Assembly (NCBI GenBank): GCA_036399175.1
Contig: DASWNP010000003.1
Location: 1-64,000 of the forward strand
DNA length: 64,000 nucleotides
Reading direction: 5' to 3'
DNA from: DASWNP01 sp036399175
GTDB lineage: Bacteria > Acidobacteriota > Blastocatellia > Pyrinomonadales > Pyrinomonadaceae
Both the position numbers and the translations under genes were made by a program. Under the pieces are notes generated by a model. That model searched no databases and was not told where the DNA came from. It saw only the letters and a list, made by a program, of their open reading frames with translations. Below are positions 52,563 to 59,822 of this stretch, piece by piece (positions within the stretch are counted from its first letter, which is position 1; each line of letters begins with the position of its first letter).

Positions 52563-53777
52563 ATGGAGTCGATGTGGAAACGGGGCGGGCTGACGTGGAA
52601 AGAGCTTGGGCGTCGCGTGTGGAGCGAGATAGTGGAGGACGACGTTTTCGGTCGCGCCGCGCAGTTGTCTTACTACTTCCTGCTGGCGCTCTTTCCTCTG
52701 CTGCTCTTTCTCACCTCGATGCTCGGCTACTTCGCAAGCGAAGACCACGAATTGCGCGAAGCACTCTTCAAGTACCTGCGCGCCGTGCTGCCGGGCGAAG
52801 CTTCGGATTTGGTCTCGAAGACGGTTGACGGCGTGACGGAGGGGAGCGGCGGCGGCAAAATCTCTCTCGGCATTCTGGCGACTATCTGGGCGGCCTCGAA
52901 CGGCATGGGCGCTATCAGCGAGTCTCTGAACATCGCCTACGACGTGAAGGAGACGCGCCCCTGGTGGAAGTCGCGGCTCGTCGCAGTCCTGCTCACGATA
53001 GCACTCGCCGTGCTGATTATCTCGGCGCTCCTGCTCGTGCTCTACGGCCACGACATCGCCGAGACGGTGGCGGGCAAGTTCGGCCTCGGCGAAGCTTTCG
53101 AGATAGCGTGGAAAGTTCTGCAATGGCCGGTCGTGCTGGCCTTCGTCCTCCTGGCCTTCGCGCTCATCTACTATCTCGCGCCCGACCTGCGCGACCACGC
53201 TTGGGTCTGGGTGACGCCCGGCGCAGTCGTCGGCGTCTTTCTCTGGCTGCTCGTCTCCTTCGCCTTCCGCACCTACCTGCACTTCTTCAACTCCTACAGC
53301 GCTACCTACGGCTCGCTCGGCGCAGTCATCATCCTCATGCTCTGGTTTTACCTGACCGGCGCGGCCATCCTCATCGGCGGCGAGGTCAACTCCGAGATAG
53401 AACACGCGGCAGCCGAAGCGGGCGCGCCCGACGCCAAAGAGTCCGGCGAAAAGAGCCCGCAGCAATTCGAGTCGGGCAAAGGGCAGCCGACCGATAGAGA
53501 CGCCAGACCAGCGCCGACTTCAAGAGACGCCGACGCCCAAAAAAATCAGATGCCCGACGCTCCGACGGACTCTACCGGCGACGCCGCGCAAGCTTCGACC
53601 GTCGCGCCCGCGAGCACGAGCCTCAGCCCGCAAAGACCATCCAGCCTGCGCCCCGAGGCGACGCCGACGCCGCCAAGCGCCGCCGAATCGCGCTCGCTCG
53701 ATTTCAAGAAAGTCGCCGTCGTCTTCGGCGCTTGGGCTCTCTCGAAAATCTGGCGCGGAAAAGCAAGGCGGAAGTAG
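52563..53777 (+). CDS. YihY/BrkB-family membrane protein with long C-terminal tail
   Basis: A 404-residue membrane protein. Six helices are seen, including LSYYFLLALFPLLLFLTSML, LVAVLLTIALAVLIISALLLVL and WVTPGAVVGVFLWLLVSFAF, with SYSATYGSLGAVIILMLWFYLTGAAILIGGEVNSEIE as the family signature (YihY/BrkB, PF03631). Family members are widespread with uncertain function. About 120 residues of disordered, Asp/Ser/Pro-rich tail follow, ending WRGKARRK where the last codons come from a repeat element. SD GGGGAG lies about ten bases before the ATG. Confidence 0.85.
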   Translation: MESMWKRGGLTWKELGRRVWSEIVEDDVFGRAAQLSYYFLLALFPLLLFLTSMLGYFASEDHELREALFKYLRAVLPGEASDLVSKTVDGVTEGSGGGKISLGILATIWAASNGMGAISESLNIAYDVKETRPWWKSRLVAVLLTIALAVLIISALLLVLYGHDIAETVAGKFGLGEAFEIAWKVLQWPVVLAFVLLAFALIYYLAPDLRDHAWVWVTPGAVVGVFLWLLVSFAFRTYLHFFNSYSATYGSLGAVIILMLWFYLTGAAILIGGEVNSEIEHAAAEAGAPDAKESGEKSPQQFESGKGQPTDRDARPAPTSRDADAQKNQMPDAPTDSTGDAAQASTVAPASTSLSPQRPSSLRPEATPTPPSAAESRSLDFKKVAVVFGAWALSKIWRGKARRK

Positions 53778-53861
53778 GAAGGCGGAAGGATGAAAGAGTG
53801 ATTACTCAACTTGAGTCGTCACGCTTTCCGCCTTCCGCCTTCATCCTTCCTAATTGCTTTT
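53758..53861. repeat. Heptamer inverted repeat (GAAGGCG family, conserved apex)
   Basis: Left arm 53758-53795 includes AAGGCGG, AAGTAGG, AAGGCGG, AAGGATG; right arm 53824-53861 reads CTTTCCG, CCTTCCG, CCTTCAT, CCTTCCT, AATTGC. The apex GATTACTCAACTTGA matches those at 29866 and 34471 with one base change. Convergent genes end at both edges. Confidence 0.88.
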
Positions 53862-55145
53862 CTGCGCGGTCGCTACGCCCAAGAGCAGGACTTTTTTGAT
53901 GCCGTGATAGATGGGTTCTATCTCGCACCATTCGGTGAGGGCGTGGGAGTCGCCGCAGGGCGCAGCGCCGGTCGAGATGGCGGGAATGCCTGCGAGCAGG
54001 GCGGCGCTCGAATTGTTCGAGCCCGCGATAGTCACCGGCGGGCGCTCGAAGCCCAACGCTATGTGGACGGCTTCAGCCGTCCGCACGAGGGGCGAATCGC
54101 GGTGGCCTGGAAGCTGCGCCGCAGGTGTGACGGAGATGACATCGGTCTTCAAAGTCATCCGCTCGCGCGCCGCTTCCTCCTGCGCGATGGTCGCAATCTT
54201 CTTCTCAAGGTCGCCGATGACCTCGTTGCTTGTCGAGCGTAAATCGACGGTGAACCAGGCGTCGGCGGCCTTCGCGTTGACCACTTCCGAGCCGCCGAGC
54301 ATGCCGATGTTGAGATGCGTCGGCGGATTGGAGGGAAGCGGCAGCTCGTAGATGCGCGCGATGGCGCGTGCGAGCGGGAGCGTGGCGGAGTAAGGCGGCG
54401 TCGCTGAGCGCGTGTGGCCGCCGGGGCCGACGAAGTGATGCCTGTACCAGTTGATGCCGATGCCGCCGTAGGTTAGCCCCTCGTAGCCGCCGTCAAGCGC
54501 GATGTACTGGTCAATGCGTCCCTTGTTCTCTTTGACGAACTCTTCAGCGCCGCGAAGCGATGTCTCCTCTTCGACCGTGAAGAGAAAAATCAGGTCGCCT
54601 TTGGTTTTGATGTCGGCGTGATTGAGCGCGCGGATGGCGGCGAGTATGGCCTCGATGTTGCGCGTGTCGTCGCCGACGCCGGGCGCGTAGATTCTACCGC
54701 CGCGAATCTCTGCCTTAATCTTCAAGCCGGGCTGAAAGACCGTGTCCATGTGCGCGTCGATGACAACGGTCGGGCCGCCGCCCGTGCCTTTCCTGACGGC
54801 GATGAGATTGCCGGTCGAATCCTTGTAGACGCGGTCAAGGCGGTAGCCGCGCAGAATTTTCTCTATGTAGGCGGCGCGCTCCTGCTCCTTGCCGGAGGGC
54901 GCGTTGATTTCGGTGATGGCCGTCCACTCGCGCAGAGTCTCTTCGCGGTTCTTGTCGATGAAGTCGAAGGCGGCAGCAATCTTCGGGTCGCTCGAAAGGC
55001 TTCTGACGCGTTGGAGGTAGGGCGCGAGGATGGGCGAGACGCCGTCTGCGGGCGGAGTCGCCGCGCGCCTCGGCGTTTGCTGTGCCCATGCGACGAGGGC
55101 GAGGGCGCAGCAGAGAGAAACGAAAACGAGAGCAGTTTTTATCAT
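53850..55145 (-). CDS. Secreted M20-like metallopeptidase
   Basis: A 431-residue exported zinc peptidase with a signal peptide (MIKTALVFVSLCCALALVAW). Metal ligands of the M20 family are seen: VVIDAHMDTVF (His-x-Asp, about residues 134-144), GVGDDTRN (Asp) and FTVEEETSLRGAEEF (Glu-Glu), with YIALDGG later. A dimerisation domain is present (ATPPYSATLPLARAIARIYEL). It would hydrolyse peptides or amidated substrates in the periplasm. The last codons and stop come from a repeat arm. Confidence 0.85.
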   Translation of the reverse strand: MIKTALVFVSLCCALALVAWAQQTPRRAATPPADGVSPILAPYLQRVRSLSSDPKIAAAFDFIDKNREETLREWTAITEINAPSGKEQERAAYIEKILRGYRLDRVYKDSTGNLIAVRKGTGGGPTVVIDAHMDTVFQPGLKIKAEIRGGRIYAPGVGDDTRNIEAILAAIRALNHADIKTKGDLIFLFTVEEETSLRGAEEFVKENKGRIDQYIALDGGYEGLTYGGIGINWYRHHFVGPGGHTRSATPPYSATLPLARAIARIYELPLPSNPPTHLNIGMLGGSEVVNAKAADAWFTVDLRSTSNEVIGDLEKKIATIAQEEAARERMTLKTDVISVTPAAQLPGHRDSPLVRTAEAVHIALGFERPPVTIAGSNNSSAALLAGIPAISTGAAPCGDSHALTEWCEIEPIYHGIKKVLLLGVATAQKSN

Positions 55146-55201
55146 GCTTGATTCCTTCAGCCGTTAACTTCTTCAGCGCATAATTTCACCAGCCCGTAAC
55201 C

Positions 55202-55663
55202 TCACCGGCGATGCCACTGTTTTTTGATGACGGGCGCGAGCATGTGAAAGGGCACGTAGCTGGCCTGTCGTCCGGCGCGGCGCAGCTCTTCGACCATACG
55301 CATCGCGCCGTCGCCGTTCCTGGTGTGCACCATGATGTTGGAAGCGGCCTGATGCTGCGGGTGCAAGGCGAGCCAGAGGGCGACGGCGTAGCCTGTGCGC
55401 TCGTCGTCGGGCGACTCGGAGCCGTAGTGTTCGGGCAGGAGGTCGTGGTCGAGGAAGATGGCGTCGTAGGAATTGGCGGCCAGCAGCTCGATAGCCTCCG
55501 AGGGCTCGACGGCCACGTCCAGACGGTCGCCCTTAAACTGCTTGGCGAACCATTCGTGTCGCAGCGTATCGTCGTCGAGAAGAAAAACGCGAATCGGGCT
55601 GCGGCGTGCGGAAGTATCTCGGAGGCCGAGTTTCCTCAGCAACCCTTCAAGTATCTGGCTCAT
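55202..55663 (-). CDS. Cyclic-phosphate-processing receiver-like (cREC) protein
   Basis: A 153-residue protein with an N-terminal linker and a receiver-like domain: RVFLLDDDTLRHEWFAKQF, then AIFLDHDLLPEHYG and IMVHTRNGDGAMRM, ending FHMLAPVIKKQWHRR. The D-D-D...R-H...F-L-D-H-D-L pattern with conserved His residues is that of the cREC family (cyclic-phosphate-processing receiver), proposed in RNA-end processing rather than phosphotransfer. It is not a normal response regulator: the phospho-Asp region is LDHDLLP. It stands alone, divergent from the zinc-ribbon mini-gene. Confidence 0.78.
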   Translation of the reverse strand: MSQILEGLLRKLGLRDTSARRSPIRVFLLDDDTLRHEWFAKQFKGDRLDVAVEPSEAIELLAANSYDAIFLDHDLLPEHYGSESPDDERTGYAVALWLALHPQHQAASNIMVHTRNGDGAMRMVEELRRAGRQASYVPFHMLAPVIKKQWHRR

Positions 55664-55929
55664 GCGCTCCGTGCTGTCGTTCGCCCAAACTCCTGCGAGG
55701 GCGACAGTGACTATCGATGATAAATTTGCGTCGTTCAGCTTTAGCGTTCATCAATATACCAAACGAAAAGGGCGAACGCGAAGCGCGGCAGGATTGAAAG
55801 GCGCGGGCAGGGGCGAAGAACAGGAGAACGGCTGGACGGGCGCGGGCGGGCAGGCTTTCGAGACTAAAGCCGCGCCTCGATAGCGTGCGAACGGAAATGT
55901 TTTACTTGCCTGTCATCCAAGGTCGTGGC

Positions 55930-55961
55930 ATTCTTGCACGGTCAATACCTCGTGCAAGAAT
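55930..55961. repeat. Perfect 11-bp inverted repeat
   Basis: ATTCTTGCACG (55930-55940) pairs with CGTGCAAGAAT (55951-55961) around a 10-base loop, between the divergent cREC gene and the zinc-ribbon gene. It may be an operator or a terminator; it is not built of 7-base units. The rest of 55664-55985 shows nothing recognised. Confidence 0.6.
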
Positions 55962-55985
55962 TCCCCCGACAGCCAGCTTCCTCCT

Positions 55986-56144
55986 ATGAAGTGTCTCTAC
56001 TGTCAACGACCGCTTAAAGGCTCGCGTACCTATTGTCGAGCCTGTCAGCGTTTTGTCTTTCGCTGGCCTCACCTGCTGCTGCTCACGATTATCGGCGTCG
56101 CCGCCCTGCTCGGTCTGCTGGAGTTGCTCTTCAGAGTCATCTGA
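55986..56144 (+). CDS. Zinc-ribbon membrane miniprotein (52 aa)
   Basis: A 52-residue frame, too short for most ORF searches. It starts [21 protein letters not shown], with four Cys in two CxxC pairs (a zinc ribbon), followed by one hydrophobic helix ([20 protein letters not shown]) and ends RVI. The zinc-ribbon plus single-anchor plan recurs in bacterial membrane miniproteins. No ribosome-binding site is obvious before the ATG at 55986. The next gene (an ATPase) begins 169 bases later. The pairing of motifs makes a chance frame unlikely. Confidence 0.65.
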   Translation: MKCLYCQRPLKGSRTYCRACQRFVFRWPHLLLLTIIGVAALLGLLELLFRVI

Positions 56145-56313
56145 CCAAGCGGCGCATCCGTCGCGCGAGATTTCCGACGAATTCGAGCCGTTTCAACTGG
56201 CTCGAAACGAGCGCCTTGCATTCTTCGTTTCGAGTGCTATAATCCGCCCGCCTGCCGAAGGCGATAGCTTCGTCCAGGAGCGATTTCAGGGGCGACAGAT
56301 TTCTCGTTCAAGA

Positions 56314-57150
56314 ATGTCTTCCGATAACGCCAAGCCTTATCCTCTGTTCGCCGTGCCCGAAAGGGAAGAGGCGCAGATGCCCGCGACTGATGCGCCGCGC
56401 CGAGAGATGGCCTCGGCGGCGGACGAGTCGCCGGTCTGCCCTCGCTGCTACGGGTCGGGGATGGAAGTCGTGGCGGGCAAGGGCGCGCGGCGCTGCGATT
56501 GCCGGACGGAGAATCACGGGCGCAAGCTTCTCGAACAGTCGCGCATCCCGCGTCGTTATCTGGACGCCGCGCCGGGACGCAAAGAGGGCTGCTCGCTGCA
56601 AAACTACTACCCCGCGCCCAACAACGGCTCGCAGCTACGCGCCTTCAACTACGCCTTCCGACTGACGCGCGAGTACCCGGCGGTAGATCGCGGCCTGCTC
56701 TTCACGGGCACGGTCGGCGTCGGCAAGACGCATCTCTCCGTCGCCATCCTTCGCGGACTCATCGACAAGGGCGTCGGCTGCCTCTTCTACGAATTCGGCT
56801 CGCTCCTCAAAGAGATACAGAACTCCTACAACCCCGTCTCGCAGACTTCCGAGCTGAAGGTGCTCGCGCCCGTTTACGAAGCGGAAGTGCTGGTCTTGGA
56901 CGAACTCGGCGCGTCGAAACCGACCGACTGGGTGCGCGACACGATGATGCAAATCATCAACACGCGCTACAACGACAAGAAGCTGACCATCTTTACCACC
57001 AACTACCTCGACGCGCGCCGCCAACCCACCGACGAAACGCTCGAAGACCGCATCGGCGCGCGGCTCCGAAGCCGTCTCTATGAGATGTGCAAAACCGTCG
57101 TCATCGAGGGCGAAGACTTCCGCCGCCGCTTCGACACGCAGCAGAGCTGA
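56314..57150 (+). CDS. DnaC/IstB-like AAA+ ATPase with N-terminal zinc ribbon
   Basis: A 278-residue ATPase. A Cys cluster ([22 protein letters not shown], about residues 43-64) precedes the AAA+ domain: Walker [11 protein letters not shown] (about 137-146), Walker [12 protein letters not shown] and sensor-1 TIFTTNY. DnaC-like helicase loaders and IstB transposition helpers share this core. No replicative helicase or transposase is adjacent, so helicase loading is favoured over IstB. The frame is open upstream to 56053, but the ATG at 56314 begins the family-like protein. Confidence 0.85.
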   Translation: MSSDNAKPYPLFAVPEREEAQMPATDAPRREMASAADESPVCPRCYGSGMEVVAGKGARRCDCRTENHGRKLLEQSRIPRRYLDAAPGRKEGCSLQNYYPAPNNGSQLRAFNYAFRLTREYPAVDRGLLFTGTVGVGKTHLSVAILRGLIDKGVGCLFYEFGSLLKEIQNSYNPVSQTSELKVLAPVYEAEVLVLDELGASKPTDWVRDTMMQIINTRYNDKKLTIFTTNYLDARRQPTDETLEDRIGARLRSRLYEMCKTVVIEGEDFRRRFDTQQS

Positions 57151-57699
57151 GTTTGAAAAACATTCTGTCTACCCGCCGCCGACCCGCGTATCGAAGGGTC
57201 GGCATTTTAATTTATGGCCTGGAAACTTTTTCGCGGTGCTTAGTGACTGCGCCACTGCGGGAAGGCTCGATGCTCGGTTGTGACAGGGAAGGCTGAAACG
57301 CTATATCGCCTCCTTCGAGAGATAGCTGCCCTTTTCTCTCTTGATTTTAATACATGGCGGGAGTAGGATGCCCGCGTCTCTCGTAAAGCCTGCTGACAAA
57401 GTTCTCAGCTTCGGTCAGCCTCACGAAACCTCAGCTCCTTATAAAGACTCTCACCATGAATCGAAATTTCTCACGTCATCTCGTTTTAATTTCAATTCCG
57501 ATTAAGACTCACAGCCGCCCGTCTTTCACGGTTTGATGCGGATAGTCCAACACTATTCAGAGAGTAGCGCGCTTCTATTATCAAATTCAGTCCAGGTCGG
57601 TTTTAGCCTCGCAGAGCAACAATCCTAAGAGCGTTCGGGAATCCGTCGCAGGGCGAATCAGGAATCGCTCTATCAATCTCACCATGAGGAGAAGAAACT
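57151..57699. other. Long intergenic region before the tail-collar genes
   Basis: This 549-base region starts with a terminator (57178-57213) and is otherwise AT-richer than the rest of the window. I see no gene, tRNA or clear promoter in it; a GAGGAGA ribosome-binding site lies about ten bases before the ATG at 57700. Its length and composition are unusual here. Confidence 0.5.
57178..57213 (+). terminator. Intrinsic terminator after the ATPase gene
   Basis: GCCGACCC (57178-57185) pairs with GGGTCGGC (57196-57203) and is followed by ATTTTAATTT. This is a standard hairpin plus T-rich tail 27 bases after the ATPase stop. Confidence 0.8.
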
Positions 57700-58197
57700 A
57701 TGGCTTCACCATTCTTAGGCGAAATCAGGTTGATGACTTTCGATTTCGCGCCGGAGAACTGGGCAGCGTGTGATGGACAGTTGATGTCTATCAGCCAGCA
57801 CCAAGCGTTGTACTCGATAGTGGGCACCACCTACGGCGGCGACGGGGTAAACACCTTCGCGCTGCCCGACCTGCGCGGGCGCGCGCCGATTCACATCGAC
57901 AGCTTCATTTTAGGGCAAAAGGGCGGCGAGGAATTTCATACGCTCTCGCAGGACGAAATGCCCACACACAGGCATAGCGCCAGCGCGGCGACCGTCACCG
58001 GCACGCAGCCGGTCGGCATGGGAGCTTACCTGGCGTCTTCAAGCATCCTGGAGGTATACGCCGCCTCGGAGAATCTGACGCCTCTAACGCCCTCCACCAT
58101 CACATCAGTCGGCGGTTCACAGAGTCACGAGAATCGGCAACCCTATCTTGTCCTGAACTTCGTCATCGCTCTGACGGGTATCTTCCCCGAAGCATAA
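57700..58197 (+). CDS. Tail-collar domain protein 1
   Basis: A 165-residue protein of the phage tail-collar (MdpB, microcystin-dependent protein) family. The signature is readable: GEIRLMTFDFAPENWAACDGQLM, then YSIVGTTYGGDGVNTFALPDLRGRAPIH (about residues 33-60) and HTLSQDEMPTHRH. No signal peptide. It is the first of three tandem paralogues with strong ribosome-binding sites (AGGAGAAG here). No other phage tail gene is near. It may belong to a tail-like particle, a toxin delivery fibre or a stray surface protein. Confidence 0.87.
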   Translation: MASPFLGEIRLMTFDFAPENWAACDGQLMSISQHQALYSIVGTTYGGDGVNTFALPDLRGRAPIHIDSFILGQKGGEEFHTLSQDEMPTHRHSASAATVTGTQPVGMGAYLASSSILEVYAASENLTPLTPSTITSVGGSQSHENRQPYLVLNFVIALTGIFPEA

Positions 58198-58213
58198 CTG
58201 AAGGAGGTGAATC

Positions 58214-58735
58214 ATGGGAGACTCATACGTGGGCGAAATCAGAATGTTCGGCGGTAATTTCGCGCCGCAGGGATGGGCTTTCTGTGACGGAGCGATACTT
58301 GAGATTGCTCAGCACGAAAGTCTCTTCGAGTTGATAGGCACGACCTACGGCGGCGACGGTCAGGAGACTTTCGCTCTTCCAGACCTGCGCGGGCGCGTCC
58401 CGGTTCACAGGGGACAAGGCGCCGGCCTCACTCACAACTACCTCGTCGGCGAAAAAGGCGGAGTCGAGCAAGTGGCGCTGACTCTTCAACAAACGCCCGC
58501 CCACAATCATACCTTCATGGGAACATGGAATTTAGCGACGAACACCAATCCGAATTCTCTGGTCGTCGCGCAGACGAAAAACTTCGACCTTTATCTGGAG
58601 GACGACCCGACATTTACGATGGCGTCCAATGCGCTGAGTTCGGTCGGCGACAGTCAACCGCACAACAACGTGCAGTCCTCTCTGGTTATCAATTTCATCA
58701 TTTCGCTGTCAGGGATTTTCCCCGAACAGGCTTAA
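58214..58735 (+). CDS. Tail-collar domain protein 2
   Basis: A 173-residue tail-collar protein. It begins MGDSYVGEIRMFGGNFAPQGWAFCDG and continues FELIGTTYGGDGQETFALPDLRGRVPVHRGQG, with TLQQTPAHNHTF later. It follows the first paralogue by 16 bases and has AAGGAGGTGA seven to eight bases before its ATG. It shares the core motif but differs in its middle, so the three have diverged well past recent duplication. Confidence 0.9.
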   Translation: MGDSYVGEIRMFGGNFAPQGWAFCDGAILEIAQHESLFELIGTTYGGDGQETFALPDLRGRVPVHRGQGAGLTHNYLVGEKGGVEQVALTLQQTPAHNHTFMGTWNLATNTNPNSLVVAQTKNFDLYLEDDPTFTMASNALSSVGDSQPHNNVQSSLVINFIISLSGIFPEQA

Positions 58736-58745
58736 AGGAGGCGCT

Positions 58746-59270
58746 ATGGCTGACCCTTATGTCGGCGAGATTCGCATCTTCAGTGGAAACTTTGCACCAA
58801 GCGGGTGGGCGCGATGTAACGGCCAACTCCTTCCCATCAGCCAGAACCCCACGCTCTTCTCGGTGCTCGGAACAAACTATGGCGGCAACGGCACGACAAC
58901 CTTCGCGCTCCCGAATCTACGAAACTCTGCGCCCATCAATCACGGGCAGGGGCCTGGTCTAACAAATCGCACTATTGGCGAGGCCGTCGGGAGTCAGAGC
59001 GTCGCGCTGCTCACGTCCGAAATACCGGCGCACACACACTCGATGCTCATAGGTAACGATAATGAGAGCACTTCCGCCATGCCGACAAACAATGCATTGA
59101 ACAGGGCGACCGTAGGAAATCCTTATGCTCCGCAGAGCGCCAACCCACCTTTAGGTGCGTTAGCCCCCCAGGCCGTGACGTTCGCCGGAGGCAATCTGCC
59201 GCACAACAATATGATGCCCTTCCTCGCCCTTAACTTCATCATCGCTCTACAGGGCAACGTCCCTCAGTAA
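58746..59270 (+). CDS. Tail-collar domain protein 3
   Basis: A 174-residue tail-collar protein: MADPYVGEIRIFSGNFAPSGWARCNGQLLPI, then FSVLGTNYGGNGTTTFALPNLRNSAPINHGQG and LTSEIPAHTHSM. It follows by 10 bases behind AAAGGAGG. Asn and Ala are enriched. The three genes form one operon. Codon use is somewhat more AT-rich than neighbouring genes, compatible with lateral origin. Confidence 0.9.
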   Translation: MADPYVGEIRIFSGNFAPSGWARCNGQLLPISQNPTLFSVLGTNYGGNGTTTFALPNLRNSAPINHGQGPGLTNRTIGEAVGSQSVALLTSEIPAHTHSMLIGNDNESTSAMPTNNALNRATVGNPYAPQSANPPLGALAPQAVTFAGGNLPHNNMMPFLALNFIIALQGNVPQ

Positions 59271-59409
59271 CGGGTCGGGGCGATGAACTGATTAAACCGG
59301 GCGCTCGCGCGTGACTGTCAGCAAGAGCGACAGCGTCTGGCTGAATCCTGCTAAGTCGTCAGTTGGACAGCGACTTGTCCGTGCTAACAGGGTAGGCAGT
59401 ACCGACACC

Positions 59410-59457
59410 GTCAACCGGAAGAGGCGAGCGCGCCGGGGCTCGCCTCTTCCGGTTGAC
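59410..59457. terminator. Perfect 20-bp stem with 8-base loop
   Basis: Bases 59410-59429 pair perfectly with 59438-59457 (core AACCGGAAGAGGCGAGC). There is no T-run, but a stem this stable just 140 bases after the last tail-collar gene probably ends or protects its transcript. Confidence 0.65.
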
Positions 59458-59768
59458 TGCTGGGTGTAGCCGGTCAGGCTGCGGCTGACTGGATTCAACG
59501 CTGGTCAATTAATCCATTAAGCTCCGCGATACCCACAAGCCTGCCGGACTCCGTATGATTATCTATTCTTCCGCTGTGTGCCCATCCGCATGGCGAACCC
59601 CTCTGAAAAACCACCTCCCTTTTATTGCGCGCTGATTCGACAATGAAGCTCAAAAACTTCGGCGCAGCGTTTGCGCAGAGAAGAGTCTTTAAGCCTCTGC
59701 GCTTCTGCGTTGAAGGGCTTTGTCTGAAAGATTCTCGCTGCTCGTTCGCGTCCGGCGGGGTTGGCGTA

Positions 59769-59774
59769 TATAAT
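59769..59774 (+). promoter_or_regulatory. Possible -10 element for carB
   Basis: TATAAT lies 49 bases before the carB ATG. No good -35 is visible, so an activator or extended contacts may be needed. Confidence 0.4.
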
Positions 59775-59822
59775 GCCGCCATCCCCTTGAGATAGCATTC
59801 ATTTCATACTCAAAAATAAGAG

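Larger units (their letters stand above)
59271..59822. other. Intergenic region between tail-collar genes and carB
   Basis: This 552-base region holds a perfect 20-bp hairpin (59410-59457), a second hairpin (GCGCAGAG, 59673-59680, with CTCTGCGC, 59695-59702), and TATAAT at 59769-59774. A -35 about 18 bases before the latter is poor (TTCGCG). No gene is evident. Confidence 0.5.

Noticed and set aside
56314..57150. IstB of an insertion sequence
   Set aside because: There is no IstA-type transposase or terminal inverted repeat nearby; the zinc-ribbon front fits a helicase-loader-like protein better.
57700..59270. Prophage remnant
   Set aside because: Only tail-collar genes are present, with no capsid, terminase, integrase or attachment repeats, and the collar family often occurs outside phages.
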